Part shown: positions 1-5,688 of the stretch, one piece after another
Layout: every line of letters begins with the position of its first letter
How positions within the stretch are numbered: position 1 is the first letter of the stretch
NCBI GenBank assembly: GCA_025352915.1
Contig: JANXSA010000343.1
Span: forward strand, 1 to 5,762
Source: Rhodospirillales bacterium
Lineage (GTDB): Bacteria; Pseudomonadota; Alphaproteobacteria; Acetobacterales; Acetobacteraceae
Length of the DNA: 5,762 nt
Direction of reading: 5' to 3'
Notes under the pieces: generated by a model
Told to the model about the DNA's origin: nothing
The model's input: only the letters and a program-made list of their open reading frames with translations
The model's database searches: none
Translations under genes and position numbers: made by a program

Positions 1-22
1 TCCGGGTGCCAAGTCATGGGAT

Positions 23-43
23 CAAAGGGCCCCCGGCCCTTTG
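23..43. terminator. Perfect 9-bp hairpin after the MFS gene, probable terminator
   Basis: CAAAGGGCC (23-31) pairs perfectly with GGCCCTTTG (35-43) around a 3-nt loop. It begins 20 bases past the MFS stop on the minus strand. It is GC-rich and symmetric, so it could act in both directions, but no T-run follows it on either strand. It is therefore either a non-canonical intrinsic terminator or an mRNA 3'-end stabiliser. The sequence to its left is too short to show whether a converging gene shares it. Confidence 0.5.
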
Positions 44-63
44 CCGCCGGAGGCTTGCTTGCC

Positions 64-1488
64 TTAAGCCGGAACCTCTGTGCGCAACAACCTTCGCACC
101 AGCACTGCCGCGAGGATCGGCGGCAGGGTGAACACCGTGAACAACCACCCCGCCGCATCCGACGCGCCCGCGACCCCGCCGGGCTCGGCAATCCCAGCCA
201 GGTTCGTCACCATACCCCCGAGTGCCGAGCCAAAGGAGTACGACGTCATCAGCACGATGGTGATCGACGCCGCCGCCACGTCCTTCTCGTTGTCGTCGGC
301 GAAGGCGAACACCCGCGGCCCCAGATGCGGCCAGGCAAAGCCGATGCCGAACCCCATCGCCGTCAGGCACAGCCCGATCACCATCACCGCCCCGCCGCTT
401 TCGTCGTGCACCGGCATCACCGCCGACAGCAGCGCGATGCTCATCGCCATCACCAGCGGCCCGCCGCGCATCGACAGCAACACCCGCGCCCGCCCGCCGC
501 CGGAGGACAGCACCGAGCCGGTGGTCCATCCGGCGGACATCACCGCCGAGAGATAACCGGCATGAAGCGGCGTCATCCCGTGCAGCACCTGGAGGAAATA
601 CGGCACGAAGATCTCGGTGTTCACCCCGAAGGACAGCATCATCATCGCGCCATAGGCCGCCCCCAACGGGGTCGCCGGATTTGTTCCCCCGCGCGGCAAC
701 AGCCGCAACGGCCCGGTCGATTCCAGCCGGAAGAACCACGCCATCCCGGCGGCCGCCACCGCCAAGCCAATCAGGTTGCCCTGCATCGAGCCCGAGGTGC
801 CACCGACGGACACGGCCATCACCGACGCCGCCAGCACGCCAAGATTCAGCAACGCCATCGCCGTGCGTGGCGCCGGTCCGCGCGCCAGGTCGCGCGGCAA
901 GGCCACTGCCACCAACAGCGCCATCAGCGGCACCAACGCCAGCGTCGACCAGAACGCCCAGCGCCAGGCGCCATACTCGGCAAAGATCCCGCCCACCGCC
1001 GGCCCCGCCAATGTCGCGATCCCCCAGGCGGCCGAGATCACCGACAGCGCCCGCGACCAAAGTGCCGCTGGGAACAGCAGCCGCACCATCGAGAACGATA
1101 GCGCCGACAGCAGCCCGGCCCCCAACCCCTGCAACAGACGCGCTGCCAGCAGCACCGCCATGTTCGGCGCCAGCGCGCAAGCCGCCGTGCCCAGCCCGAA
1201 CAGCACCAGCGCCAGCCGATACGTCCCTTGCCCGCCCAACCGGTGCAGCAGCCGCGAACAGGTCGAGCCGCCAAGCAGCGATGCCACCACATACAGCGTG
1301 GTGCTCCAGGCAAAGAACGGCATCCCGCCGATATCGCGCACCACGCTGGGCATCACCGTGACGACGATGAAGGTGTTGACGGCATGCAGGATCATCCCGG
1401 CGCCGACCACCATGCAGGCGGCGAGATTTTGCCCGTGCAGCATGTCGCCCCAACCCGGGACGGGTGTCGGTTCGCTATCTGATGGCAT
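64..1488 (-). CDS. MFS transporter, DHA2-like (14 membrane segments)
   Basis: A 474-aa inner-membrane protein of the major facilitator superfamily, probably a proton-coupled exporter; the substrate is unknown. About 14 hydrophobic segments are visible, near residues 22-47, 57-76, 89-108, 110-135, 146-171, 177-197, 211-230, 238-254, 273-300, 308-328, 343-361, 366-388, 404-431 and 445-466. This count fits the DHA2 drug:proton family. The antiporter motif C is clear (GIATLAGPAVGG, 156-167), and helix 4 has the motif B pattern RLLQGLGAG (118-125 region). Motif A after helix 2 (about 73-90) is degenerate and lacks its Asp. The Asp usual in helix 1 of DHA2 proteins appears to be Asn38. I chose the ATG at 1488 because AGAGGGA lies 7 nt upstream. 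An upstream in-frame ATG at 1515 has no such site and would add nine residues. The gene is divergent from the denD-like gene, so the two may share control and substrate; this is inference. Confidence 0.9.
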   Translation of the reverse strand: MPSDSEPTPVPGWGDMLHGQNLAACMVVGAGMILHAVNTFIVVTVMPSVVRDIGGMPFFAWSTTLYVVASLLGGSTCSRLLHRLGGQGTYRLALVLFGLGTAACALAPNMAVLLAARLLQGLGAGLLSALSFSMVRLLFPAALWSRALSVISAAWGIATLAGPAVGGIFAEYGAWRWAFWSTLALVPLMALLVAVALPRDLARGPAPRTAMALLNLGVLAASVMAVSVGGTSGSMQGNLIGLAVAAAGMAWFFRLESTGPLRLLPRGGTNPATPLGAAYGAMMMLSFGVNTEIFVPYFLQVLHGMTPLHAGYLSAVMSAGWTTGSVLSSGGGRARVLLSMRGGPLVMAMSIALLSAVMPVHDESGGAVMVIGLCLTAMGFGIGFAWPHLGPRVFAFADDNEKDVAAASITIVLMTSYSFGSALGGMVTNLAGIAEPGGVAGASDAAGWLFTVFTLPPILAAVLVRRLLRTEVPA

Positions 1489-1495
1489 GTCCTGG

Positions 1496-1502
1496 TCCCT
1501 CT
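1496..1502 (-). promoter_or_regulatory. Shine-Dalgarno site fixing the MFS start
   Basis: Read on the minus strand this is AGAGGGA, 7 nt before the ATG at 1488. The competing ATG at 1515 has only a weak CTGGGG-like stretch upstream, so this site decides the start. Confidence 0.6.
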
Positions 1503-1526
1503 TGCGCGCAACCATGCCGTGCCCCA

Positions 1527-1558
1527 GGGCTTTCAGCAAAGAGGGGCTTTCAGCAAAG
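1527..1558. repeat. Tandem 15-bp direct repeat between divergent genes, operator-like
   Basis: The 15-mer GGGCTTTCAGCAAAG occurs exactly at 1527-1541 and again at 1544-1558, a period of 17 bp. Each copy contains CTTT-CAGC-AAAG, an interrupted inverted repeat of the kind a dimeric regulator binds. The pair sits in the 109-bp gap between the MFS and denD-like starts, where both promoters must lie. No convincing -35/-10 pair is visible on either strand here. It may be an operator pair, or simply a local duplication or a dispersed repeat. Confidence 0.55.
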
Positions 1559-1585
1559 TGGGCGCTGTGCTTATGGGAGCGGGAC

Positions 1586-1590
1586 AGGGA
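1586..1590 (+). promoter_or_regulatory. Shine-Dalgarno site for the denD-like gene
   Basis: AGGGA lies 7 nt before the ATG at 1598. It supports this start over upstream in-frame codons, which would run through the divergent MFS gene. Confidence 0.6.
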
Positions 1591-1597
1591 GACGGGC

Positions 1598-2587
1598 ATG
1601 AAGATTGCAATTCTCGGCGGCGGCGGGTTCCTCGGGCGGCGGGTCGCCGATCGCCTGGCCGCTACCGGCACGCTCGGCGGCCGGATGATCACCGGCATGA
1701 CCCTGTTCGATATCGCAGCGCCACCGGCGCCCAAGGCCGGCTTCCCGATTGACAGCCTCTGCGGCGATATCGCCGAATTGCCGGAAGCGGCGATCCCGAC
1801 CGGCACCGACGTGGTCTTCCACCTCGCCGCCGTCGTCAGCGCGGCGGCCGAAGCCGATTATGACCTCGGCCGGCGGGTCAACATGCGCGGCACGGACGCG
1901 GTGATCGACGCCTGCCGCCGCCTGGTCGCCGCCGGCGGCAAGCCGCCCCGCGTCGTGTTCACCAGCAGCATCGCCAGCTTTTCCGGCGGCCAGTCGGCGA
2001 CGCTGGACGACAGCGCCAAGCAAGTGCCGGCCAATTCCTATGGCGCCCAAAAAGCGGCGGCTGAATTGTTCCTGGCCGATGCCACAAGGCGCGGCTTCAT
2101 GGATGCGGTGTCGCTGCGCCTGCCGACCATCATCGTGCGCCCCGGCCGGCCGAACAAGGCGGCCAGCAGCTTCTTCTCCGGCATTGTCCGCGAACCCCTG
2201 CTCGGCCTGCCGGCGGAGCTGCCGGTGCCGGATGACTTCAAGGTCTGGGTCGGCAGTCCGAACAGCGCGGTCGCCTGGCTGATCCATGCCGCCGCGATGG
2301 ACACGGCGCCGATGGGGCTGGATCGCAGTCTCAACCTGCCGGGCCTGGCGGTCACGGTCGGTCAAATTCTCGGCGCGATGGACCAGGTGCAACAGGGCGC
2401 CTCGGCGCTGGTCGCCCGCCGCCCCGATCCGGCGATCGCCGATATCGTCGGCGGCTGGCCCGCCAGCTTCACGGCGGCCCGTGCGCTTGCCCTGGGCTTC
2501 CGGCCGAATGAGGGTTTGGTCGATGTGGTGCGAGCGTTTGTGGCCGACGACCTGGAACCCACCCGACGCGATCGCGGGATGAGTTAG
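1598..2587 (+). CDS. denD: SDR-family NAD-dependent dehydrogenase/epimerase, probable D-erythronate dehydrogenase
   Basis: A 329-aa cytoplasmic protein of the extended short-chain dehydrogenase family. The Rossmann nucleotide loop GGGGFLG is at residues 7-13, and Asp38 at the end of the second strand suits NAD over NADP. HLAA (75-78), SSIA (123-126) and the catalytic Tyr148-x3-Lys152 (SYGAQK) follow in the usual order. RLPTIIVRPGRPN (174-186), the SFFSGIVREP stretch (191-200) and SLNLPG (244-249) resemble the DenD group. DenD oxidises D-erythronate to 2-oxo-tetronate ahead of a DUF1537-family kinase in acid-sugar breakdown. No kinase or other tetronate-pathway gene lies in the window, so the exact substrate is inferred. 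The ATG at 1598 is supported by an AGGGA site and by the Rossmann motif starting at residue 3. The gene is divergent from the MFS transporter. Codons strongly favour C at the third position, unlike the next gene. A general sugar-nucleotide epimerase is the main alternative. Confidence 0.85.
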   Translation: MKIAILGGGGFLGRRVADRLAATGTLGGRMITGMTLFDIAAPPAPKAGFPIDSLCGDIAELPEAAIPTGTDVVFHLAAVVSAAAEADYDLGRRVNMRGTDAVIDACRRLVAAGGKPPRVVFTSSIASFSGGQSATLDDSAKQVPANSYGAQKAAAELFLADATRRGFMDAVSLRLPTIIVRPGRPNKAASSFFSGIVREPLLGLPAELPVPDDFKVWVGSPNSAVAWLIHAAAMDTAPMGLDRSLNLPGLAVTVGQILGAMDQVQQGASALVARRPDPAIADIVGGWPASFTAARALALGFRPNEGLVDVVRAFVADDLEPTRRDRGMS

Positions 2588-2600
2588 CGTGCAGCCCTGC

Positions 2601-2617
2601 CCCGCGCCGGACGCGGG
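2601..2617 (+). terminator. Weak hairpin after the denD-like gene
   Basis: CCCGCG (2601-2606) pairs with CGCGGG (2612-2617) around a 5-nt loop, 13 bases past the stop. No T-run follows, so a terminator role is doubtful. The remaining gap to 2727 shows no convincing promoter. Confidence 0.25.
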
Positions 2618-2727
2618 CGGATATCGCCAAGGTTAACTTCATTTAAGCCGCACTCGCGCGATAGGCAGTTGCTGGGTGCGATGGCGCGGCCCATGAATTG
2701 TCGCCTTGAAGCGCGGACGAAGGTCTG

Positions 2728-4656
2728 GTGGGTTTACGAATAGCCGATTTCCCAGGGGCTGGCCTGATCGGCCGGCAGATTGCCTGGAGTAGGCGCAACG
2801 TCGGGCGGCATTTGTCGCCACGGCGCCTTTGGCGTTTGCTGCGCCGGCGCCCCGCCGACGACGGCGACGCGCCGGTCCGGCTGCGCCGCGGCATCGGGTT
2901 TTGGATCAGCCATGCGCCAGCGACGATGCGCGCCCTGGTTCGCGCCGACGAGATGTGGCTGTCGGTGCTGGCGGCATTCGTGGGCGCCGCGGCTGGATTC
3001 TGTGTCATCGGCATGAGTGCGATCACCCAGTGGATGCACCAGGTGCTGTTCAACATTGGGCCGCATGACCGGTTGTCGTCGCAGGTCGAGGTGGGGCTCG
3101 GCGCCGCTTTGCTGGTGCCGACGTTGGGTGGGCTGGTGCTTGGGTTGTCCGGCTTGGCACTGGCGCGATGGTGGCCGCAGCGGACGATTGACGCCATCGA
3201 GGCCAATGCGCTGCATGGCGGGCGGATGTCGATGAATGCCAGCTTGGTCGTGGTCGCGCAGACGATGTTGTCGAACGGGGTTGGCGCCTCGGTCGGGCTG
3301 GAGGCCGGGTATACCCAGATCGGCGCGGCTCTCGCATCCCGGGCCGGGCGGAGTTTTCGGGTTCGGCGCAATGATTTGCGGTTGCTGGTCGGGTGTGGGG
3401 CGGCGGCGGCGATCGCGGCGGCGTTCAATGCGCCGTTGGCCGGGGCTTTCTATGCGTTCGAGCTGGTGATCGGGACCTATACGCTGGCCGCACTGGCGCC
3501 GGTGATCATTGCCTCGATCGTGGCGGTGTCGATTTCGCGGGCGTTGATGCCGCATGAGTTCGTGTTTGACCTGCGGCTGCCGCTGGTGATCGAGCCGGTG
3601 AACTATGCGCCGATCCTGGTGCTGGGTGTGGTGTGTGCGTTGGCCGGCATTGTCATCATGCGCGGGGTGACGGTGACCGAGGAAGTGTTCCGCAAGTCGG
3701 GGGTGCCGGTCTGGTTGCGCCCGGCCATTGGCGGGTTGGCGGTGGGGATGCTGGCGTTGGTCACCCCACAGGTTCTGTCGGCGGGGCATGGGGCGCTCCA
3801 GGTGGATATCGACGCGCCGTTTACGCTGGGCGCGTTGCTGATGCTGATCGTGTTGAAGTCCTTGGCGTCGGCGATTTCGCTGGGGTCGGGGTTTCGTGGC
3901 GGGTTGTTCTTTGCCTCGCTGTTCTTGGGCGCGTTGGTGGGCAAGGCGTTTGCGGCGGCCTTGGCATCGGTGACGGCGGTTTATGCGATGCCGAGTGTTG
4001 TGGCGGCGTTGGTGGGGATGAGTGCGTTGGCGGTGGCGATTGTGGGCGGGCCGTTGACGATGGCGTTTCTGGCGCTGGAGACGACGGGTAGCTTGCCGTT
4101 GACGGTGGCGGTGCTGGCGGCTTCGGTGGTGTCGTCGCTGACGGTGCGGCGGACTTTCGGCTATTCGTTTGCGACCTGGCGGTTTCATCTGCGGGGAGAG
4201 GCGATTCGTAGTGCGGTGGATATTGGCTGGATGCGCAACCTGACGGTTGGGCGGATGATGCGGCGCGAGTTGCGGACGGTGCGCAGCGACACCCAGCTGG
4301 CGAGTTTCAGGCGTGATTTTCCGCTCGGGCTGACCGATCGGGTGGTGGTGGTGGACGATTCCGGCAAGTATGCCGGGATCGTGCTGGTGGCGGAGGCGCA
4401 TACGCCGACCAAGCGGGCAGCGGACAAGTCGACCGGGACGGTGGTCGACCTGTTGCACAACCCCGACGACATGCTGTCGCCGCAGATGACGATCAAGGAA
4501 GCGGTGGCGCTGTTCGAGACGGTCGAGGCGGACGCGCTGGCGGTGGTGGATGGTTTCGAGAGCCGGCGGGTGATCGGGTTGCTGACCGAGCAATATGCGT
4601 TGCGGCGGTACAGCGAAGAGCTGGAGCGGCGGCGGCGGGAATTGTCGGGCGAGTAG
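2728..4656 (+). CDS. CLC-type chloride channel/transporter with C-terminal CBS pair, atypical filter
   Basis: A 642-aa membrane protein of the CLC family, which moves chloride or similar anions as a dimer. An Arg-rich cytosolic N-terminus (about 1-70) is followed by many hydrophobic segments to about residue 475, then by two CBS domains (about 502-558 and 571-631) that in relatives bind nucleotides. CLC landmarks are AAAFNAPLAGAF (230-241), GFRGGLF (388-394) and Tyr479, which matches the inner-gate Tyr of E. coli ClcA. The gating Glu is kept (Glu192), but the usual GREGP reads GLEAG (190-194). The GSGIP segment reads QRTID (151-155), and the proton Glu (ClcA Glu203) aligns with Leu246. Loss of that Glu suggests a channel or uncoupled carrier; this is inference. 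The start is GTG with GAAGG only 4 nt upstream, just after an in-frame TGA at 2707. An ATG at 2926 (residue 67) is possible but has no ribosome site. Probably co-transcribed with the CMD gene, 38 bp downstream. Confidence 0.88.
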   Translation: MGLRIADFPGAGLIGRQIAWSRRNVGRHLSPRRLWRLLRRRPADDGDAPVRLRRGIGFWISHAPATMRALVRADEMWLSVLAAFVGAAAGFCVIGMSAITQWMHQVLFNIGPHDRLSSQVEVGLGAALLVPTLGGLVLGLSGLALARWWPQRTIDAIEANALHGGRMSMNASLVVVAQTMLSNGVGASVGLEAGYTQIGAALASRAGRSFRVRRNDLRLLVGCGAAAAIAAAFNAPLAGAFYAFELVIGTYTLAALAPVIIASIVAVSISRALMPHEFVFDLRLPLVIEPVNYAPILVLGVVCALAGIVIMRGVTVTEEVFRKSGVPVWLRPAIGGLAVGMLALVTPQVLSAGHGALQVDIDAPFTLGALLMLIVLKSLASAISLGSGFRGGLFFASLFLGALVGKAFAAALASVTAVYAMPSVVAALVGMSALAVAIVGGPLTMAFLALETTGSLPLTVAVLAASVVSSLTVRRTFGYSFATWRFHLRGEAIRSAVDIGWMRNLTVGRMMRRELRTVRSDTQLASFRRDFPLGLTDRVVVVDDSGKYAGIVLVAEAHTPTKRAADKSTGTVVDLLHNPDDMLSPQMTIKEAVALFETVEADALAVVDGFESRRVIGLLTEQYALRRYSEELERRRRELSGE

Positions 4657-4682
4657 GCGGCGGATACGGTGGGGCTCCAGAC

Positions 4683-4688
4683 AGGAGG
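4683..4688 (+). promoter_or_regulatory. Strong Shine-Dalgarno site of the CMD gene
   Basis: AGGAGG, the consensus core, lies 6 nt before the ATG at 4695 inside the 38-bp gap after the CLC stop. It predicts efficient independent translation of the second gene of a shared transcript. Confidence 0.75.
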
Positions 4689-4694
4689 ACGCCG

Positions 4695-5087
4695 ATGGTT
4701 CAGTTGGTCGAGTACGACAATGCCTCGCCCGAGGTTCGGGAAATCTACGAGGACATCGCGCGGACGCGGGGGATTCACCCGAGCGAGGTGAATAATGCGT
4801 GGAAAGCGCAGGCGATCCATCCGGAGAACATGAAGCGGTTCTGGGAGCGGGCGAAGACGATCATGGCGCCGGGGGCGCTGGATCCGTTGACCAAGGAATT
4901 GATCTATCTCGCCGTGTCGATCAGCCAGCAATGCGAGTATTGCACGGCGTCGCACAGCTACCAGGCGCGGGCGAAAGGGGCGAGCGAGGCGATGATGGCG
5001 GAGATGTTTGCCATTGTCGGGCTGGCGGTGGAGGGCAACCGGATGGCGAGTGCGTACCGGATTCCGGTGGATGAGAAGTTCAAATAG
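4695..5087 (+). CDS. Carboxymuconolactone decarboxylase (CMD)/AhpD-like family protein
   Basis: A 130-aa, probably cytoplasmic, all-helical protein of the CMD/AhpD-like fold. The active-site pattern is complete: Glu69 in TKELIYLAVS, then Cys80-x2-Cys83 and His87 (CEYCTASH). In AhpD, the equivalent Glu, two Cys and His form a thiol peroxidase/disulphide relay, so a redox role is more likely than the decarboxylase named in the family, which lacks the Cys pair. Its length is normal for single-domain members. The ATG at 4695 has a consensus AGGAGG site. It follows the CLC gene by 38 bp with no terminator between, so an operon is likely. It shares that gene's strong preference for G at the third codon position. 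No peroxiredoxin partner is in the window, and its substrate cannot be named. Confidence 0.9.
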   Translation: MVQLVEYDNASPEVREIYEDIARTRGIHPSEVNNAWKAQAIHPENMKRFWERAKTIMAPGALDPLTKELIYLAVSISQQCEYCTASHSYQARAKGASEAMMAEMFAIVGLAVEGNRMASAYRIPVDEKFK

Positions 5088-5546
5088 TTTTGATATCGTA
5101 ACAAAATAGGCGTGCCTTTGCCGGTGCGGAATCAGGCTGATTTTTCGTCGGTGGGCTTGGGCGGGGCGTGGGGCGAGGGGGGCAGGGAGGGGCAGCCGTG
5201 ACAATTTTCGGGCGGCTGGGTGTTGGCGGGGAGAGTCGGATGGCGCTGCGCTTATCCGACCTACGGGTTTTGCGATTGTTGCGCGGCGTCGTGCGCGTTG
5301 CGGGGCGGAGGTCTGGCGGTTGCTGGCTTGGCGGGCCGGTGCGGCGGCGCGGTGTCGCGGGGTGGGGGTGGGGAGTTCGCCGGCCTGCCAGAGGCGGAGG
5401 ATTGCTTCGAGGCGGGCGAAGATTCGGGCCAGGATGGCGGTGATGAGGGTGTGCAGGGCTTCGGGCAGCATTCCCCTGTGCGTTCCCGCGGGCGCTTTGC
5501 GCAGGTTGGCGATCGCGTCGCCGAGGGGGGACGGGTGCTGGGTCAT
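5088..5546 (-). CDS. Possible leaderless small Arg/Pro-rich protein, 3' end unresolved
   Basis: From the ATG at 5546 a frame runs 153 codons to the CMD stop and stays open further, to 4185, through the antisense of the CMD gene and the end of the CLC gene. The extension is codon-aligned with CMD, where TTA, CTA and TCA are rare in GC-rich coding, so openness there means little. Residues 1-60 look protein-like: an amphipathic helix (about 27-56, with ARIFARLEAIL and LWQAGELPTP), then a basic, Pro/Arg-rich tail of low complexity ending in HAYFVTISK (145-153). I recall similar small repeated proteins in Acetobacteraceae, but this is memory, not a search. No Shine-Dalgarno site precedes the ATG; a promoter sits directly against it. 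A REP-like repeat encodes residues 95-104. It may be a real small protein, a degraded copy or a non-coding element. No function can be given. Confidence 0.38.
5130..5145 (+). terminator. Weak hairpin plus T-tract after the CMD gene
   Basis: AATC (5130-5133) pairs with GATT (5139-5142) around a 5-nt loop, and the T-run continues to 5145. The layout is that of an intrinsic terminator about 40 bases past the CMD stop, but the stem is short and AT-rich, so its strength is doubtful. Confidence 0.3.
5235..5260. repeat. REP-like palindromic repeat (GTCGGAT...ATCCGAC)
   Basis: GTCGGAT (5235-5241) pairs perfectly with ATCCGAC (5254-5260), with a GC-rich 12-nt loop. With the flanking CTACG (5261-5265) it matches, on the minus strand, the dispersed intergenic repeat seen in many proteobacteria that reads GTAGGTCGGATAAGCGC and then closes with ATCCGAC. 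The match is from memory. Such elements usually lie between genes; here it falls inside the small minus-strand frame without breaking it. Confidence 0.65.
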
Positions 5547-5552
5547 GCGGGG

Positions 5553-5581
5553 TTTATAACTAACGGTTTTCGGAGAAGCAA
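5553..5581 (-). promoter_or_regulatory. Sigma-70-like promoter for a leaderless transcript
   Basis: Read on the minus strand, TTGCTT (5581-5576) and TATAAA (5558-5553) are separated by exactly 17 bp. They match the TTGACA and TATAAT consensus at four and five of six positions. Six bases (CCCCGC) then separate the -10 box from the ATG whose A is at 5546, so the expected start of transcription coincides with the start codon. This predicts a leaderless mRNA and agrees with the lack of a ribosome site. Confidence 0.6.
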
Positions 5582-5594
5582 GCGATTTTCTTGC
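5578..5594. repeat. Small inverted repeat overlapping the -35 box
   Basis: GCAAG (5578-5582) and CTTGC (5590-5594) form a 5-bp inverted repeat around 7 bases, and its inner arm overlaps the TTGCTT box. It could be a repressor site or a minor feature of a repeated upstream element; nothing in the window tells which. Confidence 0.35.
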
Positions 5595-5645
5595 CTTTGA
5601 TGGTGATTCTTTTTGGGCGTGGTGCCGGTGTGGCGACCCCCCTCC

Positions 5646-5688
5646 GGCTCCCCCCGCGAGCGCTAATCGATTCACACATCGCGGAGCC
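5646..5688. repeat. Imperfect inverted repeat at the end of the edge reading frame
   Basis: GGCTCCCCCCGCGA (5646-5659) faces TCGCGGAGCC (5679-5688); the arms match at ten positions if four C bases in the left arm bulge out. The structure spans the stop codon of the partial minus-strand frame. It could be a factor-independent 3' structure or a piece of a dispersed repeat. No T-run follows. Confidence 0.35.

Noticed and set aside
16..1101. 361-aa plus-strand frame
   Set aside because: Antisense shadow of the MFS gene, composed largely of Arg, His, Gln and Pro with no recognisable domain.
14..1453. 479-aa minus-strand frame overlapping the MFS gene
   Set aside because: It is a shifted reading of the MFS gene: Gly/Ala/Arg-rich, no membrane helices or motifs, while the other frame gives a clear 14-helix transporter.
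776..1597. Long N-terminal extension of the denD-like frame
   Set aside because: The frame is open through the antisense of the MFS gene, but the Rossmann fold begins at 1598 with a ribosome site, so the extension is not coding.
1489..1806. Long N-terminal extension of the MFS frame
   Set aside because: It overlaps the denD-like gene in antisense and has no transporter-like sequence; the start at 1488 has its own ribosome site.
2734..4593. 619-aa minus-strand frame across the CLC gene
   Set aside because: Antisense shadow rich in His, Arg, Gln and Pro, explained by the GC-rich codons of the CLC gene.
5220..5600. Plus-strand frames near the right edge, up to 126 aa
   Set aside because: They are Gly/Arg-rich shadows running across the REP-like hairpin and the minus-strand promoter, with no ribosome site or protein-like pattern.
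5535..5600. Possible mobile-element end at the AT-richer block
   Set aside because: No transposase, terminal inverted repeats or target duplication are visible; the block is better explained as a promoter.
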